Part shown: positions 38,959-46,991 of the stretch, piece after piece
Numbering within the stretch: the stretch's first letter is position 1
Layout of the letters: every line of letters starts with the position of its first letter
Assembly (NCBI GenBank): GCA_041671305.1
Contig: JBAZBX010000004.1
Coordinates: 1 to 50,401 of the forward strand
Length of the DNA stretch: 50,401 nucleotides
Direction: 5' to 3'
From: CAIPBY01 sp041671305
GTDB taxonomy: Bacteria > Patescibacteriota > Patescibacteriia > 2-01-FULL-39-33
Notes under the pieces: model-generated
Told to the model about the DNA's origin: nothing
What the model saw: the letters and a program-made list of their open reading frames with translations, nothing else
Database searches by the model: none
Made by a program: the position numbers and the translations under genes

Positions 38959-41385
38959 TTATTTAATACTAATGTTGATTCCTCTGATATAATTGGCACG
39001 ATCATAAACATCTTTAAGCAACATGAAATCAGAAGTTTTGCTGGACCCGATATTGATGATTGACGGATCGAACCAATTCTCCGCTTTGAGAGCGAAGTTA
39101 CTGCCAGATATGATCAGATTGCCTTCGGTAGGATGGATTTTCTTTTCGCCTTTTGGCAGTGCCTTGATTACATGTTTCTTTTCATCTTTTTTTGTAAGTT
39201 TGACATTTTTTGCGTCTGCTCCGGTGATTTCAATCATTTGATCACGTCCGGTTTTTGAGTAAAAATAGTCCAGATTGACCTCGTTCTGATTATTAGTATA
39301 AAAATCAATCTTGCCGATATTGAAAGCCTTGTCCTTGATGATGATCTTATTGGTATTTATTTTTATTTTTCTTATTACAAAATCCTGCTGACGGCTTGAA
39401 AACTGCGGTACTCTTTCCTGGATCTTAAGCACGTAAACGCCTTTTGTGGCTTGCGGACAGCTGATCTGCCCAGTCAGGGGAGTGGTCGTGGCTCTGCTGG
39501 TCGTCGTCATGCCATCATCGGCGATAGCTGAGGTACAGAGCAGATTGCCGGTTACATCCTCGACTTTTATATCAATCACATCCTCGCCATTCACGTCATT
39601 TAGATCCTCCTTGGCGATTTCCGCGGTAAGGGGAGTATCGGCATAAACATAAAATTCATGATTGCCGCGCAAAGCCATATCCAGTTCAGTAACTGATGAA
39701 TTCAGTCCGACAGGAGCCTGCGCATTTAAGAAATCTTTCTGATCCAGATAAACCGACTCATCCAGCGATAGGCTGGATCCGGCGGGAACGATTGCCTTAA
39801 GCCAGGCATCCAGATTATCGGCGATTGCTGTATAAGTATTCAGGTTCTTTCGTCCCCAAAGTACATAATCATTGTATTTAGCCAGGGGGTAGTAGCCTTG
39901 GTCTCGCAGATCATGCTCAGCTGAAAATTTCTTATCAAGAGAGCGATTACGTAGCGCGAAATAGATATTTTTCAAACTCTTGAAACCCTTGAAATTTAGT
40001 TCGGAAAATATTCCCGCGACCTTGGTCCAGGTGCTTTCAAGGTTAAAATGATAATTAGCGATTACTATCTGCGGATTTTCTGACTTATTCAAATCGTAAA
40101 TGAACGGATCGAAATAATTATCTTTTGATAAGGCAAAAATCGCGCCATGGATTTTTTGATCGCCTTTTACTGACAAAGTCCATTCGCCAGGAGTCAAATC
40201 TATTTTCTGAGTGTTGCCCAATTCTTTTTTGCCGATTGATAATTTCTTTTCAGTTGTTCCGCTTCTTGCGCTAATATTCTGAATAGCTATGGAGTGCCAA
40301 GCATAAATATTGATCGGTTTGTTTTCTTTGGTGACGGTATAGAGAGTGATCGGATCAAGAATTAATGTCTCACCGGAAAATACTAGTTTATTGGTATTAA
40401 CTTTAAGATATTCAATATTCCAGTCGGAACCTGCCTTATCAGTCGGCTCAAATGTCAGCTTGTAAACGCCCTCGGACGGAACCAACTGTTCAAATCCTTT
40501 TTTAATCGGTGGCGTGAAGGAATCATTGTCCACGATAGCGATGCCGTCGTCTTCTATATTTGCTTGTCCCAATAAATTGCCACTCATATCATAGAGCGAG
40601 ATGTTTACCGGATCAGCGCCGTCGCTAATATTCAAGTCAGTCTTGATTACTTCAAGGCTGATTTTATCTTTCAGATAAACATATAATTCATGTTTGCCGC
40701 GCATCCGTTGCCTGATTTCAGTCACACTGCCTTCCCTGAATCCGGTGACCGGCGCGACGAGTTTTGTCTGGTCATAAACCTTATCCAAAATTTCTAGACT
40801 GGCGCCATTTGTCAAATTGGCCTTCAGCCAGTTGTCAATATTATCAGCCTGCTGGTATTGTTTTTTATCCAGCGAATAAATATATGTATCACCGAATTGC
40901 GCCGCGACACTGTAATCATTTAAAAATCCATAATACAGCGGCTGCCAATTATATTTTTTTGACTTTTCGCAATCGTTGCAGACGGTGGAGATTTCCCAGT
41001 CGCCTTCGCCCTTGAGCCAAGTATTGAAAGAGATGGTTTTGTTTAGGGGATATTCTTTCGGCTGCAGGACGAAATTTAGCGGAGTGCCGCCGATCTCGGC
41101 GTATTCCACGCCATTGACGATGCCGGTAGAGAGGATCTTCGGCGTAGTGCTGGCTTCATTGACATACAGGCGCAGATCCTGATTCTTGAAATTCGCGCGC
41201 TTGAAATCTACGCTGTACTCGGCGGTGTATTTCCATGATTGGTAGATATTCACGCCCAAGTAGATGACGATGATGGCCGGGATGGCGAGCACCAGGATTT
41301 TGGCAACTGGTTCGACTTTTTTCCAGATGGGTTTCCACTGGATCTGTTTAAATTTTGCCAGTAGGGGATTGAGAGGATTTTTCAT
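38959..41385 (-). CDS. 808-residue extracytoplasmic protein with internal duplication
   Basis: One membrane helix (about 27-47) anchors a large outer part. Two modules resemble each other: residues 150-450 and 497-795. Matching segments include DNIDNWLKA (181) with DNLDAWLKA (523), VTEIRQRMRGKHELYVY (221) with VTELDMALRGNHEFYVY (565), LLGQANIEDDG with LLCTSAIADDG, and near the ends KVNTNKLVF with KINTNKIII. Beta-rich; no enzyme motif recognised. Placed between two GT39-type transferases on the same strand, it may be their accessory or substrate. Codons are more GC-rich than those of the neighbouring transferase. Confidence 0.8.
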   Translation of the reverse strand: MKNPLNPLLAKFKQIQWKPIWKKVEPVAKILVLAIPAIIVIYLGVNIYQSWKYTAEYSVDFKRANFKNQDLRLYVNEASTTPKILSTGIVNGVEYAEIGGTPLNFVLQPKEYPLNKTISFNTWLKGEGDWEISTVCNDCEKSKKYNWQPLYYGFLNDYSVAAQFGDTYIYSLDKKQYQQADNIDNWLKANLTNGASLEILDKVYDQTKLVAPVTGFREGSVTEIRQRMRGKHELYVYLKDKISLEVIKTDLNISDGADPVNISLYDMSGNLLGQANIEDDGIAIVDNDSFTPPIKKGFEQLVPSEGVYKLTFEPTDKAGSDWNIEYLKVNTNKLVFSGETLILDPITLYTVTKENKPINIYAWHSIAIQNISARSGTTEKKLSIGKKELGNTQKIDLTPGEWTLSVKGDQKIHGAIFALSKDNYFDPFIYDLNKSENPQIVIANYHFNLESTWTKVAGIFSELNFKGFKSLKNIYFALRNRSLDKKFSAEHDLRDQGYYPLAKYNDYVLWGRKNLNTYTAIADNLDAWLKAIVPAGSSLSLDESVYLDQKDFLNAQAPVGLNSSVTELDMALRGNHEFYVYADTPLTAEIAKEDLNDVNGEDVIDIKVEDVTGNLLCTSAIADDGMTTTSRATTTPLTGQISCPQATKGVYVLKIQERVPQFSSRQQDFVIRKIKINTNKIIIKDKAFNIGKIDFYTNNQNEVNLDYFYSKTGRDQMIEITGADAKNVKLTKKDEKKHVIKALPKGEKKIHPTEGNLIISGSNFALKAENWFDPSIINIGSSKTSDFMLLKDVYDRANYIRGINISIK

Positions 41386-41412
41386 ATAAGAATTGTATTA
41401 ATAAATAAAGAC

Positions 41413-41519
41413 ATGGATCCCGGATCTTCGCTATCGCTACGTCCGGGATGACACAGGCGGATGGATTCCCGTTCCCCGATCAGATCGGGGACAAGTCTAA
41501 CTGCACGGGAATGACACAG
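41413..41519 (+). repeat. Tandem pair of palindromic units
   Basis: Unit 1 (41413-41456) and unit 2 (41461-41519) each run from ATGGATYCCCG to CGGGRATGACACAG. Unit 1 has 8-bp inverted arms (41417-41424 with 41442-41449); unit 2 has 8-bp arms (41465-41472 with 41505-41512) plus an inner 9-bp palindrome (41473-41481 with 41483-41491). The shared end CGGGATGACA also closes the repeats at 17558 and 46277. Confidence 0.75.
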
Positions 41520-41525
41520 AGGATG

Positions 41526-43040
41526 TTAAAACCTATACACCCAAATTCTGCTATACTCATTTATTTCATTAAAATATATCTGCTGGAAATTCTTGCTAAT
41601 GTAATCGATTGTCTCAGTGGGAATGCGTCCGGTGATAGACATCTGGTCAAAGACAATGTAGCCATGCGTACTAGATGTGATCTGTTTCAATTCCTCCAGA
41701 TCATTAATCACTTCCGCGCCTACATAATACTCGCGGTCGGTTTCGTCAACTATCTTGACCCTATTTTCAAACCCTAGATAGTTATATGCTAGCCAATATC
41801 CCGGCTGATGCAGAAATATCTTATTGAATTGCGGATGGGAGGAGATGACGATATCGTACGGCTTCAGATTTACCGCGATTGCTGCGTAAGCGCTATTGAA
41901 ATTCGGCTGAGGCGTATAGCCGTAGTAGGGACGATCTGTTTTGCCAGTATTGATGTTGTCATTTTCCAGAGTATAAAAGGGAAGAGGTCGCCACACGCCT
42001 TGGCCGCTCACAAAAAAGATCGCGATCACGGCGACAAGAAATATCAATGCTACGACCCTATATTTATGCCACAATTTGCCGAAAATATCAATGGCTCCAA
42101 TAGCGCCCAAAAGCAGTAATCCCAGGGCTGGCGCTAGGAGATAGCGGTAATGCACAATATCGGTGAAAAAGGCAAAAACTAGCAAATATAGGACAAATGG
42201 CAGGATAAGCAATTGATATCTCAGTTTTTGCTCTTTGGGGGCTCCAAAATAGGCGTAGAGAGCCAAAAAGATGAAAAGCCAATAATTAGCCAAAAAGAAG
42301 CTGAGATAGTAAGGAAGCTCATAATAGAGGCCAAATTTGGCTATCAGGGAGCGACTTATGCCGAAGTTTAAGCTTAATTCCAGGAGAAAGGTAATTGAGA
42401 CAATAATTAAAGAAGCAATCCAAATAATTTTTGTATTGATTTTTGTCTTATTTTTCCAAGCTTTAAGCGCTAATAAAATCAAAAAGATCGGTGCTAGCAG
42501 ATAGGCGATTCTATGTGTCAGAACTGCTAGAGCAGATAAGCCGACAGCTGACAGAAAATAGGCGATTCTTTTTTTATTATCTTCTGTTTCTAAAAATTGA
42601 TAAAAAAGATAAATCGCCAGCCAGAATAGCAGAACGAGCAGGGAGTACCAACGAGCTTGGCGAGACCAGGCGATTTGCCAATAGGAGAAGGCAACGAAAA
42701 ATGACGCTAGCAAAGCAACATGGCGAGTGAATAGTTTCTTTATTATCAAATAAATCGCCGCTATCAATAAAATACCAGCTATGACAGCAAAAAGGCGGTA
42801 AGCAGTGGCGTTGGGGCCAAAAAGATGAGCAATCCAAGCTGTGGGGTAGCAATACATGGGACAGAAATAGTTTTGTCCCGAGTCCAGGATCGTATTTCCT
42901 TTCTCCATGACGGATAAAACAGCGTTTATGGTATAGCCTTCATCCATCCAATAGGGCTGACTGCCCAGATTATAAAAGCGTAGCAGGGAACCGCTGATTA
43001 TGATTAATAAGATAATTATTGGAGAAAGGTATTTACTCAT
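41526..43040 (-). CDS. GT39/PMT-like membrane glycosyltransferase
   Basis: 504 residues, about ten helices. The first outer loop holds YWMDEGYTINAV (DE at 33-34), the metal or substrate acid pair of this family, followed by FGPNATAYRLFAVIAG. The C-terminal soluble part of about 130 residues has RPYYGYTPQPNFNSAYAAIA. It transcribes away from the surface protein gene at 43169; their promoters would lie back to back in the 128-nt gap. Same strand as the 808-residue gene 140 nt downstream. Confidence 0.88.
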   Translation of the reverse strand: MSKYLSPIIILLIIISGSLLRFYNLGSQPYWMDEGYTINAVLSVMEKGNTILDSGQNYFCPMYCYPTAWIAHLFGPNATAYRLFAVIAGILLIAAIYLIIKKLFTRHVALLASFFVAFSYWQIAWSRQARWYSLLVLLFWLAIYLFYQFLETEDNKKRIAYFLSAVGLSALAVLTHRIAYLLAPIFLILLALKAWKNKTKINTKIIWIASLIIVSITFLLELSLNFGISRSLIAKFGLYYELPYYLSFFLANYWLFIFLALYAYFGAPKEQKLRYQLLILPFVLYLLVFAFFTDIVHYRYLLAPALGLLLLGAIGAIDIFGKLWHKYRVVALIFLVAVIAIFFVSGQGVWRPLPFYTLENDNINTGKTDRPYYGYTPQPNFNSAYAAIAVNLKPYDIVISSHPQFNKIFLHQPGYWLAYNYLGFENRVKIVDETDREYYVGAEVINDLEELKQITSSTHGYIVFDQMSITGRIPTETIDYISKNFQQIYFNEINEYSRIWVYRF

Positions 43041-43098
43041 TTGTTTTTTTATGGTAAAGTAGTTTCATATTAAATTTGTTGGATATTTCACTACATTG

Positions 43099-43146
43099 AG
43101 GAGGAATTCAGTGGTAGTGTTTTTTTATTTAAAAAAGGGTATTTGA
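43099..43146 (+). other. Strong SD followed by an 11-codon ORF
   Basis: GAGGAGGAAT (from about 43099) precedes GTG at 43111, which reads 11 codons (MVVFFYLKKGI) to TGA at 43144. The large surface-protein gene begins 22 nt later without an SD of its own. It could be a leader peptide that couples translation, or an accidental motif. Confidence 0.35.
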
Positions 43147-43168
43147 TAAATAATTAAAGCATAAATTT

Positions 43169-44392
43169 ATGGAAAAAGCAAGGGTATTGCTCAAGAACCC
43201 ATTAACCAAAACATTGGCTGTTTTGGCGGTTTGTACCGTGGCTTCTTTGGTAGGATTTACAGCCGCTTTTGGTTATGGCGGTGGAGGAGGCTACTATGCT
43301 CCGTCAGTAGTTCCGTCAGTGACTACTTCTGTGAATGCGCCATTATCAATTGGAGCTAGTGAAGATGGCTTATTGTCACGAAGTTTCAGTGATGGCAGTA
43401 AGGTGGAAGTCAGTGTGCCCAAAGGCGCGGTTGAAGGACAGACAATTTTTGAAACTGTTCAAGGCGGTTTGACTGTAGAAAATACTCCGACTGATTCTTC
43501 AGGTGCAGTCATGATTGGCGGTCAGGTTTTCAATATTACGGCTACTGATTTAAATGGTGAAGCTGTAAGAAACTTTTCTCAGCCACTAAATATTACTATT
43601 ATTATACCTAACTTGCCTGCTGATACTACTAATTTGGGAGTTTATTATTTTGATCAAACTTTTCAAAATTGGGTTTTGATTCCTGGAGCAACTTTTGATG
43701 TAGCTACTGGTAAAGTTAATTTTACGGTCAATCATTTGACTAAGTTTGCGGTTTTTGAGGCGACAAATTCTACAACCGCCTTGGCCACTATTCCAACAGT
43801 TCCTACTCAGGAAGTTGCCACTTCTACTCCAGTTGTTGAAAAACAAGCGGAAGTTTCTGTGTCTGCCGAAGGACAGGTTTTGGGTACAAAAATATATAGT
43901 TTGGACAAAATTCCGTCTTATGGTTCAAGGGGAGATGATGTCAAGGCTTTACAGCAATTATTGATTGATAAAAATGTGGGTTCAGCTGCCAAATCTTTGG
44001 CTAGAATCGGCGCTACTGGTTATTTCGGTTCATATACCAGATCGGCTTTGGCCGAATATCAGAAGAGTGTCGGCATTGATGAGGCCGGAGACGTAGGACC
44101 AGTTACTAGAAATTATTTAGCTACTGGAAAAGTTGACCCATCATTAAAGGGTGATCTTGCTAGAAATTTGTATTTTGGTTCCAGAGGCGAGGATGTTAAG
44201 ACTTTACAGCAATTTTTGATTGATAGGAATATAGGTTCAGCTGCCAAATCTTTGGCTAGAATCGGCGCTACTGGTTATTTCGGTTCATATACCAGATCGG
44301 CTTTGGCTGAATATCAAAAAAGCGTTGGTATTTATTCGACTGGAAATTTTGGCCCTATTACCAGAACTCATGTAAGTAATTTGATTAAATAA
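43169..44392 (+). CDS. Secreted protein with two peptidoglycan-binding repeats
   Basis: 407 residues. A signal-like N-terminus ends in TAAFGYGGGGGYYAP. Then a ZU5-like beta domain (SVPKGAVEGQTIFETVQGG ... NWVLIPGATFDVATGKVNFTVNHLTKFAVFE), a Thr/Val linker, and two PG-binding-1 repeats starting at YGSRGDDVKALQQLLID and FGSRGEDVKTLQQFLID. The repeats share a 74-nt stretch with no base difference (43979-44052 and 44234-44307), so the duplication is recent or kept by conversion. Probably anchored to the cell wall. A terminator follows. Confidence 0.85.
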   Translation: MEKARVLLKNPLTKTLAVLAVCTVASLVGFTAAFGYGGGGGYYAPSVVPSVTTSVNAPLSIGASEDGLLSRSFSDGSKVEVSVPKGAVEGQTIFETVQGGLTVENTPTDSSGAVMIGGQVFNITATDLNGEAVRNFSQPLNITIIIPNLPADTTNLGVYYFDQTFQNWVLIPGATFDVATGKVNFTVNHLTKFAVFEATNSTTALATIPTVPTQEVATSTPVVEKQAEVSVSAEGQVLGTKIYSLDKIPSYGSRGDDVKALQQLLIDKNVGSAAKSLARIGATGYFGSYTRSALAEYQKSVGIDEAGDVGPVTRNYLATGKVDPSLKGDLARNLYFGSRGEDVKTLQQFLIDRNIGSAAKSLARIGATGYFGSYTRSALAEYQKSVGIYSTGNFGPITRTHVSNLIK

Positions 44393-44414
44393 TTCATTTT
44401 TAGGGGGTTAATAG

Positions 44415-44448
44415 AAAAACAGCGGGTGCAGTGCATTTGCTGTTTTTT
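44415..44448 (+). terminator. Terminator of the surface-protein gene
   Basis: AAAAACAGC (44415-44423) pairs with GCTGTTTTT (44439-44447); the T-run continues. The loop holds an extra TGCA palindrome. Confidence 0.85.
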
Positions 44449-44492
44449 TGTTGAGGTAATTTGTTTTTGGAAAAGAAAGTGCCAAATAATCA

Positions 44493-44521
44493 TTGACAAA
44501 CCAATCTATCTGTGCTATACT
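44493..44521 (+). promoter_or_regulatory. Promoter of the DEAD-box helicase
   Basis: TTGACA at 44493-44498, 17-nt spacer, TATACT at 44516-44521, with TG at 44513-44514 (extended). Initiation near 44528 leaves a leader of about 98 nt. Confidence 0.88.
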
Positions 44522-44540
44522 TATTATCTAATTAAAAAGA

Positions 44541-44556
44541 GCTGTAAATATACAGC
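44541..44556 (+). promoter_or_regulatory. Leader hairpin of the helicase mRNA
   Basis: GCTGTA (44541-44546) and TACAGC (44551-44556) form a perfect 6-bp stem with an AATA loop near the 5' end of a long leader. Cold-shock helicases often have long folded leaders; whether this one responds to temperature is not shown. Confidence 0.5.
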
Positions 44557-44625
44557 CACAGACTCCAATCTCTCTTGTGTCATATCTCTTGGCCCTGCAG
44601 TAAATTAGGGTCAATTTAACTAAAT

Positions 44626-46269
44626 ATGATACAAACAAAACAGGTAACTGGTCTTTTTAGTGACCTGGGACTAACGCCAAAAATATTGGATATTTTGGCT
44701 TTTAATAAATTTACCATTCCCACGCCAATTCAGCATCAATGTATTCCTGCGGCTTTGGAAGGTAAGGATATTGTTGGTATTGCTCAGACCGGAACTGGCA
44801 AAACTTTGGCTTTTGGCTTGCCCATGATCCAGCAATTGGCCTTGACCAAGGGGCAGGGATTGATTATTTTGCCAACTCGTGAGCTTGCTTTGCAGGTTGA
44901 TGAAGTGTTGCAAAAAATTGGCAAACCGCTTGGACTCAAAACCGCAATTCTTATCGGTGGAGCTTCGTCTTATCAGCAATTGCAATTGCTCAAAAGGAAT
45001 CCTCATATTATTGTTTCTACGCCAGGCAGATTAAATGATCATTTGCAACAGAGAAATTTTTCTTTGCATAATATTAAATTTATTGTGCTTGATGAAGCTG
45101 ATAGAATGCTTGATATCGGATTTTTGCCTCAGATAAAACAAATTTTGGAATCATTGCCGGTCAACAGGCAAACTATGCTGTTTTCTGCTACCATGCCGTC
45201 TGCTATTGCGCAAATCGCAGCTAGGTACATGAAAATGCCTATACGTATAGAAGTGGCGCCGTCAGGAACGGCTGCTGCCAATGTGGAACAGGAGATTTTT
45301 GTGGTGAATAGAGAACAGAAGACTCAATTATTGGAAAAAGTTTTATCTGATAATGAGGGGAGTGTATTGGTATTTTCACGTACCAAGCATGGTGCCAAAA
45401 ACATCACTGACCATGTGATTGCCATGGGGCATACGGCTACAGAAATGCATTCCAATAAATCATTGGCTCAGAGAAGGGCTGCTCTTGACGGGTTTAAGTC
45501 AGGCAGATATCGAGTGCTTGTTGCGACTGATATTGCGGCTCGAGGCATTGATGTAAATAATATCGCTTTGGTAGTTAATTTTGATTTGCCGGATGACAAG
45601 GAAGACTATGTGCACCGCATCGGAAGAACTGGCCGAGCTGACAACTTTGGCAAAGCGATATCGTTTGTTACGCCTCAAGAAAGATATGACATAGGACATA
45701 TTGAAAGTTTAATTAGAAAAGCTATTCCTATTTTGGATTTGCCAATTTTGCCTCCGAAGCGCCAAGTTGCTTCCAGAAATGACATCATGCCTAGATCAGC
45801 TAGAGCTTCCAGTGGCATCAGAGGACCACGCAGAAGTACAAGTGGTTCTAGTCGTGGCGGTTATGGCAGAGAAAGCTCTAGAGAAAGTTCTGACTCTGCA
45901 AGATTTAGCAGGGAAGAAAGTGCTCCAGTAAAGCCTTACGCTCCAAGAGGCAGATCTGATAAACCTTATGAGACAAAAAGGAGAGCGACTGTTAGCAAGC
46001 CAGGATTTCAAAGTTCATGGGCAAGAAATGATAATCCCGCTACGAGTAGAAGTGCTTACGAAAGGCCACCACAGCCAAGAGCTGAAAAGGCTAAGCCACT
46101 TATAGGCGGATTTGATTGGAATAGAGCCAACTCACTTAATCACGGATCAACAGATAAAAGAAAAACAGCTGTAAAAAAAGATGGTGATAAAGGGGGATTT
46201 GATTCTAGCAAAGACATTAGAAATTATATCAGGAAAAAGAGCGATTATCGCAAAACCAAAAAATACTAA
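44626..46269 (+). CDS. DEAD-box RNA helicase
   Basis: 547 residues. Motifs: Q-motif (FTIPTPIQHQCIP), I AQTGTGKT (53-60), Ia PTRELALQ, II DEAD (156-159), III SAT (188-190), V DIAARGIDV, VI HRIGRTGR (330-337). The C-terminal 165 residues are rich in R, G, S and P (SGSSRGGYGRESSRESSDS and similar) and probably bind RNA. Likely acts in ribosome assembly or RNA decay. Transcribed from a strong promoter with a long leader. Confidence 0.95.
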   Translation: MIQTKQVTGLFSDLGLTPKILDILAFNKFTIPTPIQHQCIPAALEGKDIVGIAQTGTGKTLAFGLPMIQQLALTKGQGLIILPTRELALQVDEVLQKIGKPLGLKTAILIGGASSYQQLQLLKRNPHIIVSTPGRLNDHLQQRNFSLHNIKFIVLDEADRMLDIGFLPQIKQILESLPVNRQTMLFSATMPSAIAQIAARYMKMPIRIEVAPSGTAAANVEQEIFVVNREQKTQLLEKVLSDNEGSVLVFSRTKHGAKNITDHVIAMGHTATEMHSNKSLAQRRAALDGFKSGRYRVLVATDIAARGIDVNNIALVVNFDLPDDKEDYVHRIGRTGRADNFGKAISFVTPQERYDIGHIESLIRKAIPILDLPILPPKRQVASRNDIMPRSARASSGIRGPRRSTSGSSRGGYGRESSRESSDSARFSREESAPVKPYAPRGRSDKPYETKRRATVSKPGFQSSWARNDNPATSRSAYERPPQPRAEKAKPLIGGFDWNRANSLNHGSTDKRKTAVKKDGDKGGFDSSKDIRNYIRKKSDYRKTKKY

Positions 46270-46276
46270 ATTTCTC

Positions 46277-46366
46277 TGTCATCCCGAGAGAGGCTGTAAT
46301 CAGACGACCGTGGGGATCCCGCGGGATTGCCACGCTACGCCGATTACAGCTACGCTCGCAATGACA
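46277..46366 (-). repeat. Intergenic palindromic repeat, copy B
   Basis: Read on the minus strand it matches the element at 17558-17675, without the 28-nt central insertion. The ends are TGTCATCCCGAG and the complement CTCGCAATGACA. It lies 7 nt after the helicase stop. A terminator hairpin begins just downstream. Confidence 0.8.
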
Positions 46367-46370
46367 ATAA

Positions 46371-46398
46371 AAAAACTGGTCATTCATGGCCAGTTTTT
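46371..46398 (+). terminator. Terminator after the helicase and repeat B
   Basis: AAAAACTGG (46371-46379) pairs with CCAGTTTTT (46390-46398), extendable inward by a T-G and a C-G pair. It ends the helicase transcript. Confidence 0.85.
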
Positions 46399-46415
46399 GG
46401 TTGTGGATAATTTTA

Positions 46416-46443
46416 TTGCTAAATTGGTTATTTCTGTTATAAT
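46416..46443 (+). promoter_or_regulatory. Extended promoter of the GC-rich unit
   Basis: TTGCTA (46416-46421), 16-nt spacer, TATAAT (46438-46443) with TG at 46435-46436. Start near 46450. Confidence 0.75.
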
Positions 46444-46506
46444 TTTAGTAGATGCTAGTTTGTATATACTGGCTTCAGTTTCTGGGTTTCTGGTATAGGA
46501 TCTTGT

Positions 46507-46521
46507 CCATCATGTAGATGG
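46507..46521 (+). promoter_or_regulatory. Leader hairpin in the GC-rich unit
   Basis: CCATC and GATGG form a 5-bp stem with an ATGTA loop, 30 nt before the strong ribosome-binding site of the small ORF. Confidence 0.35.
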
Positions 46522-46551
46522 CAAATCCGGAAAAACGAGGAGATTTTCATC

Positions 46552-46728
46552 ATGCACTGCACGACCACCACCATCTTCGCACATCATCCTCCCAGCACCA
46601 TCGGCACCACCATCGTTATCGCCGCGCAGAAATTTCCCGCGAAGCCCGCCCTTCAACGCGACGCCATTTCGGCCATGGAAGACACCGCCACCACGGACGA
46701 AGTCGCCGCGGGTTCCGTCTTCGCCTGA
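46552..46728 (+). CDS. 58-residue GC-rich small ORF with strong SD
   Basis: ATG at 46552 is preceded by GAGGAG (46537-46542), one of the few SD sites here. The product starts MHCTTTTIFAHHPP and ends ATTDEVAAGSVFA. Its codons mostly end in C or G, opposite to the A/T-rich host usage, which may mean transfer from a GC-rich source, a structural constraint on the RNA, or no coding function. A histidine-rich frame (46518-46754) and a minus-strand frame overlap it but have no ribosome-binding sites. No family recognised. Confidence 0.4.
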   Translation: MHCTTTTIFAHHPPSTIGTTIVIAAQKFPAKPALQRDAISAMEDTATTDEVAAGSVFA

Positions 46729-46874
46729 CCACGAAGGCTTTCTGTCAGGTATGACGTAACCCGGTTCCCAGCTCTTTTCTTTTGTCGCCTGCCTTTGAGG
46801 CGACACTATCCACACGACCATTCACCGAGATGATTAAGCCACTCCTCGAGTGGTAAAATCGTCTATCGTCCCTC

Positions 46875-46954
46875 GGGCGAAGTTGTTTCTCTACAGAAAA
46901 CCAATCCGTACCTGCCGGAATTCTGAAGAAAACAATCTCGCCCCTCTTTTTTTT
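46875..46954 (+). terminator. Long-stem terminator of the GC-rich unit
   Basis: GGGCGA (46875-46880) to TCGCCC (46938-46943) close a stem of about 20 imperfect pairs that includes TTGTTT with AAACAA; eight Ts follow at 46947-46954. Confidence 0.75.
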
Positions 46955-46975
46955 CTTCAAATTATTTTCAAAAAG

Positions 46976-46984
46976 TGTTACAAT
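46976..46984 (+). promoter_or_regulatory. Extended -10 directly before the ABC exporter
   Basis: TG at 46976-46977 and TACAAT at 46979-46984, ending 7 nt before the ATG at 46992, so the mRNA probably starts at the initiation codon. It lies just after the previous terminator. Confidence 0.6.
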
Positions 46985-46991
46985 ATAATTT

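Larger units (their letters stand above)
46416..46954 (+). other. GC-rich transcription unit of unknown nature
   Basis: Between the helicase terminator and the ABC transporter, a promoter (46416-46443) and a long-stem terminator (46875-46954) enclose about 500 nt. Inside are the small ORF, a 7-bp hairpin GTCGCCT/AGGCGAC near 46779-46799, a 6-bp hairpin CCACTC-ctc-GAGTGG near 46840-46854, and a motif ACAGAAA at 46893 within the terminal stem. It lacks the conserved RNase P, tmRNA, 6S and SRP RNA sequences that I could look for. It may be a structured RNA, a small gene, or both. Confidence 0.5.

Noticed and set aside
46518..46754. Histidine-rich 78-codon ORF on the plus strand
   Set aside because: It overlaps the SD-led frame at 46552, has no ribosome-binding site, and its odd composition is explained by reading a GC-rich region out of frame.
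46510..46821. 103-codon minus-strand ORF in the GC-rich unit
   Set aside because: No promoter or SD on that strand, and the promoter and terminator of the unit are on the plus strand.
46416..46954. RNase P RNA, tmRNA, 6S or SRP RNA
   Set aside because: ACAGAAA occurs near the end, but the GAGGAAAGTCC core of RNase P, the tRNA-like end of tmRNA and the SRP tetraloop region were not found.
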